64,000 bases of DNA, taken from Deltaproteobacteria bacterium. GTDB lineage: Bacteria > Myxococcota_C > UBA6777. The position numbers were made by a program, and so were the translations under genes. A model generated the notes under the pieces. The model worked only from the letters and a program-made list of their open reading frames with translations. It did no database searches and was not told where the DNA came from. The DNA lies in contig PCBK01000052.1 in the NCBI GenBank assembly GCA_002731275.1, forward strand, positions 186,001-250,000, in the 5' to 3' direction. This document shows, piece after piece, positions 26,702 through 35,853 of the stretch. Numbering within the stretch: position 1 is the first letter of the stretch; the number at the start of each line of letters is the position of its first letter.

Positions 26702-28546
26702 ATGACAGGACCACGAGACAACGATCAAGAATCTGGAAGCCTACAAGCCACTTTGCAAAAGTTTTTTGGTGTCTTTCGCTACAGCCGTGAGGCCATGCAG
26801 CTAGTCTGGCAGACCAGCCAAAAACTCACGCTGGCGTTGATGTCCCTCACTTTGCTCGCTGGCGTCCTCCCTGGTGCGACCGCGTATATCAGCAAGCTCA
26901 TCGTCGACTCTGTCCTCGACGCCGCCAAACAAAACACGCCCGAAGCGCGCTGGACCGCGTTCAGCTACGTCATCATCACAGTCGTGTTGGTCGTCGCGTT
27001 GACGGCAGCGCAGCGCGGTATCACGATCTGCCAATCTTTACTGCGTGCGTTGTTAGGTCATCGGGTCAATCTACTGATCCTCGAAAAAGCCCAGGAGCTC
27101 TCCCTCTCACAATTCGAAGACGCGGAATTTTACGACAAGATGACGCGCGCTCGTCGAGAAGCCTCACGCCGCCCACTCAGCCTCGTGACCAAGACCTTCG
27201 GGTTGATCCAAAACGGTATCACCCTCTCAATGTACGGCGTGTTGTTGCTGCAATTCTCTTGGTGGGCCGTCTTGATCTTGATTCTCGCGGCGCTGCCGTC
27301 CTTTATCGCAGAGGCCAAGTTTTCAGGAGAGGCCTTCCGGCTCTTTCGCTGGCGTGTGCCAGAGACTCGACAACAGAGCTACCTTGAAATGCTCCTCGCA
27401 CGCGAAGACTTCGCCAAAGAGGTCAAACTCTTCGGGCTTGGCGAGATCTTTCTCAAGCGATACACTGAGATCTTTAAGAAGCTCTACAGCGAAGACCGCG
27501 ACCTCACGATCCGCCGAGGTTTTTGGGGATTTGTCCTTGGCCTGTTGAGCACGCTGACCTTTTACGCGGCCTACGCGTGGATCGTCTGGGCCACGATCAT
27601 CCAACGTATCAGCATCGGCGAGATGACGATGTACATCCTGGTTTTCCGACAGGGACAATCCGCGATCTCAGCGGTCCTCTCCTCCGTAGGACAGATGTAT
27701 GAAGACAACCTCTACCTCTCCAACCTCTACGAATTCCTCGAAACAGAAGCCCCACCCGCCAAAGGGGACGCGACGGAGGGACCAAGCCCTGGCGATGGTG
27801 TGCGTTTTGAACATGTCTCTTTCGCGTATCCGGGAAACGCAGAGCCCGCCTTAGAGGACGTGAGCTTTCACATCAAACCAGGTCAAAAACTCGCTCTTGT
27901 CGGAGAAAATGGTAGTGGAAAGACCACCCTGATCAAACTCCTCACCAGGCTCTACGAACCCACCTCGGGCAAGATCACACTCGACGGTCTCGACTTACAA
28001 GACTGGGACGTTCACGCCCTTCAACAACGTATCGGTGTGATCTTCCAGGACTTTGTGCGCTATCAATTTATCGTGGGTGAAAACATCGGGGTCGGACAAC
28101 AAGAGGTGATGCAAGACGAAGAGGCCTGGAAACAAGCCGCCGAGAAAGGTATGGCAGACGTCTTTATCGACAAGATGCCAGATGGATACCAAACACAGCT
28201 CGGTCGATGGTTCAAAGATGGACGTGAGCTGTCTCTCGGACAATGGCAAAAGATCGCGCTCTCAAGGGCCTTCGTCAGAGAGAGCGCCGACATCATCGTC
28301 CTCGATGAACCGACAGCCTCTATGGACGCAGAAGCCGAAGCGACGATCTTTGCACGCTTTCGCGAGTTGACCAAAGAACAGATGGCGATCCTGATCTCCC
28401 ATCGCTTCTCAACGGTCCGCATGGCTGATTATATCGTCGTGCTCCATCACGGACGTGTGATCGAAGCCGGCTCTCACGAAGCTCTCCTCGAACAAGATGG
28501 TCGCTATGCCCACCTCTTCACGCTGCAAGCCGCTGGCTACGTGTAG
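26702..28546 (+). CDS. ABC exporter (fused membrane and ATPase domains)
   Basis: A 614-residue half-transporter. An N-terminal type-IV membrane domain (about 35-325) has six helices. The ATPase domain (about 355-610) has Walker A GENGSGKTT, Q-loop IFQDF, signature variant LSLGQWQKIALSRA, Walker B IIVLDEPTASMD and the H-loop ISHRF. The LSxGQWQK signature is common among bacterial exporters of peptides or small molecules related to MsbA and bacteriocin exporters. GGAG lies four bases before the ATG. The cargo cannot be inferred; no peptide precursor gene is seen next to it. Confidence 0.88.
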   Translation: MTGPRDNDQESGSLQATLQKFFGVFRYSREAMQLVWQTSQKLTLALMSLTLLAGVLPGATAYISKLIVDSVLDAAKQNTPEARWTAFSYVIITVVLVVALTAAQRGITICQSLLRALLGHRVNLLILEKAQELSLSQFEDAEFYDKMTRARREASRRPLSLVTKTFGLIQNGITLSMYGVLLLQFSWWAVLILILAALPSFIAEAKFSGEAFRLFRWRVPETRQQSYLEMLLAREDFAKEVKLFGLGEIFLKRYTEIFKKLYSEDRDLTIRRGFWGFVLGLLSTLTFYAAYAWIVWATIIQRISIGEMTMYILVFRQGQSAISAVLSSVGQMYEDNLYLSNLYEFLETEAPPAKGDATEGPSPGDGVRFEHVSFAYPGNAEPALEDVSFHIKPGQKLALVGENGSGKTTLIKLLTRLYEPTSGKITLDGLDLQDWDVHALQQRIGVIFQDFVRYQFIVGENIGVGQQEVMQDEEAWKQAAEKGMADVFIDKMPDGYQTQLGRWFKDGRELSLGQWQKIALSRAFVRESADIIVLDEPTASMDAEAEATIFARFRELTKEQMAILISHRFSTVRMADYIVVLHHGRVIEAGSHEALLEQDGRYAHLFTLQAAGYV

Positions 28547-28592
28547 CCCCTTTCAAAGCCCATCGATTTTGCCATCCCCCTCCCCGAAACGC

Positions 28593-28625
28593 AAAAAGCC
28601 CCCGCTGCTTATGACAGTGGGGGCT
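28593..28625 (-). terminator. Rho-independent terminator on the minus strand
   Basis: An 11-bp stem (AGCCCCCGCTG / CAGTGGGGGCT, one G-T pair) with a seven-base loop. On the minus strand the stem is followed at once by TTTTT. On the plus strand the stem is followed by GC-rich sequence, so it mainly serves minus-strand transcripts, although it may help stop the ABC exporter transcript too. The nearest upstream minus-strand gene ends 660 bases away. Confidence 0.75.
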
Positions 28626-28626
28626 C

Positions 28627-28663
28627 GCGCGAACCTTGGGTTCGACCAGCAATGCTGTCGCGC
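28627..28663. repeat. cluster of short inverted repeats beside the terminator
   Basis: CGAACC-TTG-GGTTCG (28630-28644) and CAGC-AAT-GCTG (28647-28657) are consecutive small hairpins. GCGCGA (28627-28632) can alternatively pair with TCGCGC (28658-28663), enclosing most of this region. Together with the terminator this gives a compact structured block. I do not recognise it as tRNA, tmRNA, SRP RNA or RNase P RNA. Confidence 0.55.
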
Positions 28664-28699
28664 CAGGGCAAACATTCTCCAGCGCGTCTATACACACAA

Positions 28700-28990
28700 G
28701 TGCCAAAAGACACCTGTCATCGAAACAAAGACACATTCAAACAAAACAAAAAGACACAAACTTACCATCACAAAACAAGAAGAAATAAAAACAACAAACA
28801 AAAAATACTTGCAAACAATGACACAAAAAGAAAACGTGTAAAAATACGAAAACATTCAAAAAAAGAAACAAATACAAACATCAAAAGCGCGAAACAAACA
28901 TATCAACAAAAGGCACAAACAAAAGAAACAAAGACATTCATTCAAACATTGACAAAAAGACAAAAAGCAAAAACATCTTACAAATCAGAA
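28700..28990. other. A-rich, strand-asymmetric intergenic tract
   Basis: About 290 bases of the plus strand are made mainly of A with C and very little T or G, in motifs such as AAACAAA and ACAAAAAG. The listed ORF (28652-29083) would encode a Lys/Thr/Gln/Asn-rich low-complexity peptide with no ribosome site, so I do not call it coding. The composition is unlike every other part of the window. The rest of the gap up to 29289 holds nothing I recognise. Confidence 0.6.
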
Positions 28991-29289
28991 CAATGCATCA
29001 CATTCTTTCATGACTCATGCTCAACACGCCCCTTGTTTAAGCATAAACCATGCCACACCCTCAAAAATCACATAAACACTTAAAATCGTATATATAAACC
29101 AATCGACAGCGACATCTCCAACGAGAAAAGCTGGTATGGTTGTGACATTCATGTCATGTGGGTTTGAGGATCTTTGAGGGATGCAGACTGAAAGCAAGCA
29201 AAAAGCGATTCTATGTCATACACTTACTGTATCATGACATGAGATGTCAGGGACGTTCGTGGCGGAAGTGGGAATGTGGGGAGATGTCG

Positions 29290-30402
29290 TTATGCGTCGT
29301 GTTTGTCAGATTCGATGGTGGAGGCGAGCAGCTTGCCCATTAGATCTTGCGAACTCGCAACGATCGTGAGTTGACCGATATGTCCGGCGAGCTCCTTGAG
29401 CTGCTCCATCTCTTTGAGTCGCAGCAGCATGGGGTTTTTTTCGAGCATCTTGGCCGTGTTTGCGAGAGAACGTGTCGCGGCAGTCTCTTCACGTCGCAGA
29501 ATCAGGTTGGCCTGCGCTTCCTTCTCCGCTTCGATGACGCGATTGAGCAAGGTCTTCATATCACCAGGAAGCACGAGGTCTTTGAGATTCGCCTGGACGA
29601 TCTCCACACCCCATTCAGCTGCGCGCTCGCTCAACTCTTCTTTCATCTGAGTAGAGGCCTCTTTTCGACTCCCAAGTAGATCGTCGATCGTCAGCGCCGA
29701 GACAAAGTGCCGCGCCGTCACCTGAAACTCGTTGTACAGGGCGTTGTGTAGATCTTGGACCGCGTGAACGCTTTTTTCGACGTCGACGATCTTGTACTTG
29801 AGCATCAAATTGATCCGCAGCGAAACATTATCGCGGGTCATCACCTCCTGGCCAACGATGCTCAACTCCTGCTCACGCAAGTCGATCGTCTCGTATGTCA
29901 CGTGGTGGTTCTTGTAGATGATTCCGTAACGCCCAGCTTCGAGGATCTCGACGAGTTGACCATCGATGTACAGAGGACGCCTTTGGTATGGTTGAACGGT
30001 GTGGGCTTGCAATACATCTGCGGACAACAGCGACCAATACGCCTGTGGCATATCGGTTTTGTAGCCTGAAAAATCGAAGCGTTCAAGCGTCACATCACGC
30101 CACTGCTTCCATAACAAATACCGTCCAGCGGGCAGACTCCTCATAGGGATCCCATCAACCAAAAGAATCCCCATCTCGTTTCGCCCGATCGTCACATCAT
30201 CAGCAGTCCCCTTAGGTAGCACTCTTTTGAGCTCTGGAGTGTAGTCTGCATATCCTGAAGCGAGATCGAGCAGGGTGAGCTGGTACTCAGCGGCAGAAAA
30301 GAAGCCACCGACGTTGTGGCGTCCTGGTTCGAGAAAACGGATCAGCTTGCCATCTTCGTAGAGCAAGCCGCGCTGGGACTCTTGGATCGTATATCTTGGC
30401 AT
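29290..30402 (-). CDS. SPFH/Band 7 (slipin-like) protein with N-terminal triplicated motif
   Basis: A 370-residue protein. The C-terminal part (about 180-340) is an SPFH domain: MTRDNVSLRINLMLKYKIVD, then EWGVEIVQANLKDLVLPGDMK and a Glu/Ala-rich helix (EAEKEAQANLILRREETAATR) as in slipins. The N-terminal 170 residues contain three copies of a motif of the form YxDGxLxxxLExGRY (LYEDGKLIRFLEPGRH, LLVDGIPMRSLPAGRY, LYIDGQLVEILEAGRY). There is no transmembrane helix, unlike classic slipins. It starts six bases after the stop of the 2-oxoglutarate dehydrogenase gene, so the two are one operon. SPFH proteins assemble scaffolds; the role here is unknown. Confidence 0.85.
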   Translation of the reverse strand: MPRYTIQESQRGLLYEDGKLIRFLEPGRHNVGGFFSAAEYQLTLLDLASGYADYTPELKRVLPKGTADDVTIGRNEMGILLVDGIPMRSLPAGRYLLWKQWRDVTLERFDFSGYKTDMPQAYWSLLSADVLQAHTVQPYQRRPLYIDGQLVEILEAGRYGIIYKNHHVTYETIDLREQELSIVGQEVMTRDNVSLRINLMLKYKIVDVEKSVHAVQDLHNALYNEFQVTARHFVSALTIDDLLGSRKEASTQMKEELSERAAEWGVEIVQANLKDLVLPGDMKTLLNRVIEAEKEAQANLILRREETAATRSLANTAKMLEKNPMLLRLKEMEQLKELAGHIGQLTIVASSQDLMGKLLASTIESDKHDA

Positions 30403-30408
30403 AGTCTC

Positions 30409-33400
30409 TCACTCATCCTCAAAGGTGAACGCGCGGCGCAGTATTTCGTTTTGTTCGAGTACGTGTGCCGCTTTCGAACCAGTCGCAGGGCTGGCTGATT
30501 CGGGTCGTGTGATGTGTTTGAGTCGGTGTTCGCCGTTGGCTTTGATATGGTGCGCAAAACGCAATCTCATAAAAGGCCACGCGCCCATATTGCGGGGCTC
30601 TTCCTGGACCCAAAACACAGGTGTATCTTTGGGGTAACGCATCAACTGCGCTTCGAGCTGGGCTTGTGGGAAGGGGTAGTACTGTTCAATACGTATGATC
30701 GCGACGTCAGTCACTTTACGTTTTGCCCGCTCAGCTTCGAGTTCGTAGTAGATTTTTCCGCTACACAAGAGGATACGACGGACCTGGGTGGTGTCGAGTT
30801 CTTTCACATCAGGAATCAATCGCTGAAATGCACCTTCAGCGAGCTCATCGAGAGAAGAAATGGCCTCGGGAAGACGAAGCAAACTCTTCGGTGACATGAG
30901 GACAAGAGGTTTTCTCCAGGGTCTCAAGACCTGTCGTCTGATACAGTGAAATAATTGTGCGGGTGTGGTCAAATTGACGATCTGCATATTGTCTTCGGCG
31001 GCGAGCGACAAAAAGCGCTCAAGACGCGCACTCGAGTGTTCTGGCCCCTGTCCTTCAAAGCCGTGAGGCAAGAAGACACAAAGCCCAGAGAGGCGATTCC
31101 ACTTGTCTTCACTGCTGGAGATAAATTGATCGAAGAACACCTGCGCGACGTTACAAAAGTCTCCGAATTGGGCTTCCCAGATCAGGAGTTGATCGGGCGC
31201 ATCGAGACTGTAACCATATTCGAAGCCGAGCACACCGATCTCACTGAGGGGGCTGTTGTAGATCTGGAAGGCTCCCTGTTCCTCCGAGAGATGACAGAGC
31301 GGCGTGTACTTTTGCCCGTTGGTGACATCGCTGAGCACCGAGTGTCTATGGCTAAAGGTGCCTCGTTCCGCGTCCTGTCCGCTGACACGGATATCGACGC
31401 CTTCTTCGAGCAGTGTCGCAAACGCCAACTTCTCAGCGCTCCCCCAATCGAGTGATTGTTCGCCTTTTGCGCGCGCAAGATCGCGTTTCAAGAAGCGCTT
31501 GATCTTGCGGTGGGGTGTAAATTCTTCGGGGAGAGTGATGGTTTTTTTGAGCAGCGCAGACAACTTCTCTTTGGGGACGTGTGTCTCGACCTCGGGACAC
31601 TGTTCATCAGCACCACCACAGAAAGGCGTCCAGACACCGCGTCCAGCATCGACCCCTTCGTATTCATAGGCGGGGCTTCGTGCAAGATCGAGCTCGGCTT
31701 GGAGACGTGCGCGTGAAGCTTCTTCGATCTCCTTTGTCTCTTCTTCAGTGATACAGCCGAGCTTGAGGAGGTTTTCGATATAGGCGGAGCGAACAGATTG
31801 GCGCTTGCCGATCGCCTGGTACATCATCGGCTGTGTAAAGTTGGGTTCGTCTCCCTCGTTGTGTCCGTGGAGTCGATAGCAGTACATATCGATCACGACA
31901 TCTTTACCAAATGTATTGTGGAAGTCCATCGCCAGACGGATGACCTGATTGACGGCCTCTGGATCTTCGCCGTTGACGTGGAAAATCGGGATCTGAAGCA
32001 TCCGCGCCACGTCCGTCGCGTACATACAAGAACGTCCGTCATCAGGTGTCGTCGTAAATCCGATCTGGTTGTTGACGACGATGTGGATCGTCCCACCGAC
32101 AGTGTATCCGGGCAGCTCACTCAGGTTGAGCATCTCCTGCACGACGCCCTGCCCTGAAAAGGCTGCATCACCGTGAATGACGATCCCCATCACGCGTTTG
32201 CGCTTGTTGGTCAGACGACGATCTTGCTTACAACGCACACGACCGATCACAACGGGACCGACAAACTCCAGGTGGCTCGGGTTAAAGCACAACGACAGGT
32301 GGACGGGCTGGCCATTTTCTGCGACGCGATCAGATGAGTACCCCATGTGGTATTTCACATCGCCACGACCAAGATGAAGTTCAGGATCGAGATCTTCGAA
32401 CTCGCGGAAGATCTGGCTGACAGGTTTGCCCATCACATTCGCGAGGACATTCAGACGACCACGGTGTGCCATCCCAATCACAATCTCTTCGACGTTGTAG
32501 AGACCGGCTTTTTCGATCGCTTGATCCAACAGCGGGATCATACTCTCAGCCCCTTCAAGGGAGAAGCGTTTGGCCCCCAGGAATTGGCGATGTAAGAAAG
32601 TCTCGAAGATCTCAGCGTCTGTCAGCTTCTCCAAAATACGCAGCTGTGTCTCACGCACCAACTCGTGATGGTTTTGATCTTCTTCGATGCGCACACGTAG
32701 CCACTCCTGGACGTTGCGGTCGTCAATGTGCATGTACTGCACGCCGATCGCATCACAGTAGGTTCGCTGTAAGTGAGCGACGATCTGTTTGAGTGGACGA
32801 ATACTGGTCTCGCGTCCCAGACGCGCAGAGAACGGAGTGTCGAGATCTTGTTCGTTGAGACCGTAAAATGCCAGGGTCAGCTCAGGCGGAATCGATGGAT
32901 TGGGATCGAGGGGGTTGATCCGTGCGGCGACATGACCACGCTCTCTGTATGAACGGACGAGCTGTCCAACACGTTCCTGACGCGCACTTGTCACCCTCAC
33001 ACGAGACGCAAGTAGCTGCAACAATGTCACCGCTAACGACGCATCTTCGTGGAGCAAACGTTGAAACTCATCTCCGCGAACGGAGAGCAAACGAACATCT
33101 GTATAAGCGACGACATCGGCTGAACGAGGTTGATTGTCGAGGATCGCCAGTTCACCAACGACCTCTCCCACACCGAGCTGCGCGAGCACTTTCTCTCCTC
33201 GCTTGATGTACACCATCCCACTCATGATCAGATACAGATCACGCCCATCGTCTCCACGACAAATCAGACACTCGCCTGCCCCATAACGCACCTCTTTGGC
33301 GACCTCAGCGATGCGCTTGATCGTCTCATCAGGCATACTTGAGAGCAAAGACAGCGTTTTCAAAAACTGCACCCGCTCGTCAAGCGTCGCGAGATCTCCG

Positions 33401-33744
33401 TCCAGAGGCAGTGACGGCAAATTGTCCCGACTGTGAGAGGAGACAACAGACCACTCACCGGAGAGCGTCTCAACTTCGTGTAACTCTTTGGCTGGATCGA
33501 ATATACGTTGTTGAGGACTGGAACCATTTACAGGCGCTGGAGGAGATGAGTGAAAAGAAGCCATCACCTCAGGTGGCAGCTCAGGACTTGGCGCCGAGCC
33601 TGACGCTCCTTGCATTCGAAAAAACTGCTCACGCCACTCCGCAGACACAGAAGATGGATCTTTGAGAAAGTCTTCGTAGAGTTCTTCGAGAAAAACGACG
33701 TGATAGCTGCTCAACAGCTCTTCGACATGCTCCTGGCTTGCCAT
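30409..33744 (-). CDS. sucA: 2-oxoglutarate dehydrogenase E1 with inserted cyclic-nucleotide-binding domain
   Basis: An 1111-residue thiamine-diphosphate enzyme of the TCA cycle. The ATG at 33744 is chosen because GGAAGGAG is eight bases upstream; the ORF-track start adds an unrelated hydrophobic stretch. Residues 1-45 are the E1 N-terminal arm (YEDFLKDPSSVSAEWREQFF). Residues about 123-250 form a Crp-type CNB domain, with phosphate cassette VGELAILDNQPRSAD keeping Glu198 and Arg207. E1 sequence then resumes at LVRSYRERGHVAARINPLD. The catalytic core is intact: HRGRLNVLANVMGK, GRGDVKYHMGY, GDAAFSGQGVVQEM, NNQIGFTT and GTFSHRHSVLSDV. No E2 or E3 gene is in the window. The CNB insert is unusual for this enzyme. 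Confidence 0.95.
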   Translation of the reverse strand: MASQEHVEELLSSYHVVFLEELYEDFLKDPSSVSAEWREQFFRMQGASGSAPSPELPPEVMASFHSSPPAPVNGSSPQQRIFDPAKELHEVETLSGEWSVVSSHSRDNLPSLPLDGDLATLDERVQFLKTLSLLSSMPDETIKRIAEVAKEVRYGAGECLICRGDDGRDLYLIMSGMVYIKRGEKVLAQLGVGEVVGELAILDNQPRSADVVAYTDVRLLSVRGDEFQRLLHEDASLAVTLLQLLASRVRVTSARQERVGQLVRSYRERGHVAARINPLDPNPSIPPELTLAFYGLNEQDLDTPFSARLGRETSIRPLKQIVAHLQRTYCDAIGVQYMHIDDRNVQEWLRVRIEEDQNHHELVRETQLRILEKLTDAEIFETFLHRQFLGAKRFSLEGAESMIPLLDQAIEKAGLYNVEEIVIGMAHRGRLNVLANVMGKPVSQIFREFEDLDPELHLGRGDVKYHMGYSSDRVAENGQPVHLSLCFNPSHLEFVGPVVIGRVRCKQDRRLTNKRKRVMGIVIHGDAAFSGQGVVQEMLNLSELPGYTVGGTIHIVVNNQIGFTTTPDDGRSCMYATDVARMLQIPIFHVNGEDPEAVNQVIRLAMDFHNTFGKDVVIDMYCYRLHGHNEGDEPNFTQPMMYQAIGKRQSVRSAYIENLLKLGCITEEETKEIEEASRARLQAELDLARSPAYEYEGVDAGRGVWTPFCGGADEQCPEVETHVPKEKLSALLKKTITLPEEFTPHRKIKRFLKRDLARAKGEQSLDWGSAEKLAFATLLEEGVDIRVSGQDAERGTFSHRHSVLSDVTNGQKYTPLCHLSEEQGAFQIYNSPLSEIGVLGFEYGYSLDAPDQLLIWEAQFGDFCNVAQVFFDQFISSSEDKWNRLSGLCVFLPHGFEGQGPEHSSARLERFLSLAAEDNMQIVNLTTPAQLFHCIRRQVLRPWRKPLVLMSPKSLLRLPEAISSLDELAEGAFQRLIPDVKELDTTQVRRILLCSGKIYYELEAERAKRKVTDVAIIRIEQYYPFPQAQLEAQLMRYPKDTPVFWVQEEPRNMGAWPFMRLRFAHHIKANGEHRLKHITRPESASPATGSKAAHVLEQNEILRRAFTFEDE

Positions 33745-33812
33745 GATGGTCACTCCTTCCACAAGAAAAACAGCACAACACCCGGTGATAACGGTAAAAA
33801 TCAGCGTCCAGA

Positions 33813-33841
33813 AGGATATCATCGCCAACCTTGCGTGTCAA
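33813..33841 (-). promoter_or_regulatory. sigma-70-type promoter for sucA
   Basis: On the minus strand TTGACA is followed after exactly 17 bases by TATCCT. This places the transcript start about 60 bases upstream of the sucA ATG. It is the best promoter match I found in the window. The rest of the interval up to 34054 shows nothing else. Confidence 0.6.
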
Positions 33842-34054
33842 GCGCAGGGTCAACCATCGAGGGTCCAAACACGCCCCCACAAAGATCACACCAACCTGTG
33901 ATCAAAAGTCACCATCGACTTGTTATCCTGGTCGAGTCTTCCTATCGTATAGATGGTTCTCAAGGAGCCTCTCACACTTCAGTATCGAGACAAAACGCCT
34001 CACAAACCATCTTCCAATCGCATTGGAACGAAACGGCACAAGGAGACAAAACCG

Positions 34055-34660
34055 TTGGATCAAAAGCTCCATTCAACCGCTGCAGTTAGAAATTGTGAAC
34101 CTGTCTGGTCTGTACTCTCGGAGATCCTTCCAGAGCGTGGCACGCTGCTCGAAATTGGCAGCGGCACAGGTCAACACGGCGCCGCCTACGCACCACGTGT
34201 CCCACACATCCAGTGGCAACCAAGCGACATCGATCCAAGCTATATGGCCAGTGTACGCGCTTACCAAACAGAACAACCCCATCCCAACTGGCTCCCGCCC
34301 ATCCACCTAGACGTCACCTCACAAGAATGGGATCTCGACTCTGTCGACGTCATCATGAGTATGAATATGATCCACATCGCCCCCTGGGAAGCCTGCGTCG
34401 GCCTTCTCCAAGGCGCAGGAAAGTATCTCGCCCCAGGTGGATGGCTTTACACTTATGGCCCTTACAAGATCGATGGTGAGCACACCTCCGAGAGCAATGT
34501 GGCGTTTGATCGTTCGCTCAAATCGCGCAATCCATCCTGGGGGATCAAAGATCTCGAAGCCATCGTGTCTTGTGCAGAAGAGGCGGGCTTGCGCTTTGAC
34601 AAAAAGGTCACCATGCCAGCGAACAACTTCTCCCTACTCTTTCAACGTGGAGAGCGCTGA
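34055..34660 (+). CDS. DUF938 SAM-dependent methyltransferase
   Basis: A 201-residue class I methyltransferase-like protein. RNCEPVWSVLSEILP, then LLEIGSGTGQHGAAYAPRVPHIQWQPSD, SMNMIHIAPWEACVGLL and YGPYKIDGEHTSESNVAFDRSLKSRNP follow the DUF938 pattern closely. The SAM-binding motif EIGSGTGQH is intact. The ORF track begins 34 codons earlier, but TTG at 34055 has AGGAG nine bases before it and gives the normal family length, so I choose this non-ATG start. Its stop overlaps the next gene's start (TGATG). The substrate is not known. Confidence 0.82.
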   Translation: MDQKLHSTAAVRNCEPVWSVLSEILPERGTLLEIGSGTGQHGAAYAPRVPHIQWQPSDIDPSYMASVRAYQTEQPHPNWLPPIHLDVTSQEWDLDSVDVIMSMNMIHIAPWEACVGLLQGAGKYLAPGGWLYTYGPYKIDGEHTSESNVAFDRSLKSRNPSWGIKDLEAIVSCAEEAGLRFDKKVTMPANNFSLLFQRGER

Positions 34661-35844
34661 TGCGGACCGAGATTATCACCTCACTCGCACAAGTCGATGC
34701 CGCCGCCTGGGATGCCCTGACAGGTGACAACAACCCCTTCATCGAGCACGCCTTTTTGTCGCTGATGGAGACCTCCGGAAGTGTCGGTGCAGAAGCAGGC
34801 TGGGAACCTCACCACGTCCTCGTATGGGAGGGCGATCAGCTCGTCGGTGCGGCGCCCGCATATCTCAAAGACAACAGCTACGGCGAATACATCTTTGACT
34901 GGTCATGGGCAGACGCCGCACACCGTCTGGGGATTCCCTACTTCCCAAAACTCGTGATCGCAGCTCCCTTTACCCCCGCGACAGGACCACGCTTACTCGT
35001 CCATCCCAACGCCAACAAAGAAGATGTCTGGCACACACTCCTCAACCGACTCAAAACGCTCGTCGGGGAGCTTGGTGCGTGGAGCTTTCACATTTTGTTC
35101 TGTACAGACGAAGAAGCCGACTTTATCGAACGAGAAGGCTATATCCGTCGGGCGACGTACCAATTTCATTGGCGCAACAATCAGTACACGTCATTTGACG
35201 ACTTTCTGGGGGCCTTGCGTTCACGTAACCGCAAGCAGATCCGAAAAGAACGCAAAAAGGCCTGCGGCGCAGGGTTGGAGATCGAGCTGCTCTACGGTGA
35301 CGAGGCCACAGATGAAGATTGGGAGATGATGTACAAGCTGTACATGTCGACAGCTGCGAGGAAGTGGGGACAACCTTATCTGACCCATGACTTCTTTCGA
35401 CAGGCACGGACCTCACTCGGCGCGCGTCCTCTGCTGTTGTTTGCACGACGTGATGGAGAGGTCCGCGCAGGGACACTCTCCTTCGCCAAAGGCAAGCATG
35501 TATATGGTCGTTATTGGGGTTGTTTTGAATATTGTGACGGACTTCACTTCGAACTCTGTTATTATCGCCTCATCGAATACGCGATCGAGCGCGGTGGGCT
35601 TTTGGTAGAAGCAGGTGCACAAGGTCAACACAAGATCAAGCGTGGTTACCTGCCTGTCGTGACCCACAGTGGCCATCACTTCGAGGTCGAAGAGCTCGGT
35701 CATGCGCTCAATCATATCATGCAACGTGAGGCATCCTTCATGCGCAAAGACATCGAAGAGGCACAAAAAGATGGTCCCTTTCGAGAGGACTCCATCCCGC
35801 CTTTTCCGGCCAGAGCAGGGATCTGTCTCGACACACACACTTGA
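34660..35844 (+). CDS. FemAB-like acyltransferase (PF04339/DUF482, GNAT fold)
   Basis: A 394-residue soluble protein. NPFIEHAFLSLMETSGSVG, SYGEYIFDWSWADAA and YFPKLVIAAPFTPATGPRLL are diagnostic for the DUF482/FemAB-like family, which has two GNAT-like folds. The C-terminal part keeps RGGLLVEAGAQGQHKIKRGYLP, also conserved. These proteins are thought to transfer acyl or aminoacyl groups, possibly onto cell-wall precursors, but the reaction is not established. It is coupled by TGATG to the DUF938 gene and is followed by a small membrane-protein gene ten bases later, forming a three-gene operon. Confidence 0.87.
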   Translation: MRTEIITSLAQVDAAAWDALTGDNNPFIEHAFLSLMETSGSVGAEAGWEPHHVLVWEGDQLVGAAPAYLKDNSYGEYIFDWSWADAAHRLGIPYFPKLVIAAPFTPATGPRLLVHPNANKEDVWHTLLNRLKTLVGELGAWSFHILFCTDEEADFIEREGYIRRATYQFHWRNNQYTSFDDFLGALRSRNRKQIRKERKKACGAGLEIELLYGDEATDEDWEMMYKLYMSTAARKWGQPYLTHDFFRQARTSLGARPLLLFARRDGEVRAGTLSFAKGKHVYGRYWGCFEYCDGLHFELCYYRLIEYAIERGGLLVEAGAQGQHKIKRGYLPVVTHSGHHFEVEELGHALNHIMQREASFMRKDIEEAQKDGPFREDSIPPFPARAGICLDTHT

Positions 35845-35853
35845 GAGAAGCTT

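Noticed and set aside
28597-28663. Possible tRNA, tmRNA or SRP RNA because of the GGGTTCGA-like sequence
   Set aside because: No acceptor stem, no tag reading frame and no conserved SRP loop (GGAAG...GCAGCC) can be placed around it.
28652-29083. ORF of 143 residues rich in Lys, Thr, Gln and Asn
   Set aside because: It simply translates the A-rich tract, has no ribosome site and no domain-like pattern, and its start lies in the structured terminator block.
33610-34089. Plus-strand ORF of 159 residues upstream of the DUF938 gene
   Set aside because: It overlaps the sucA start and promoter on the opposite strand and the start of DUF938 in another frame.
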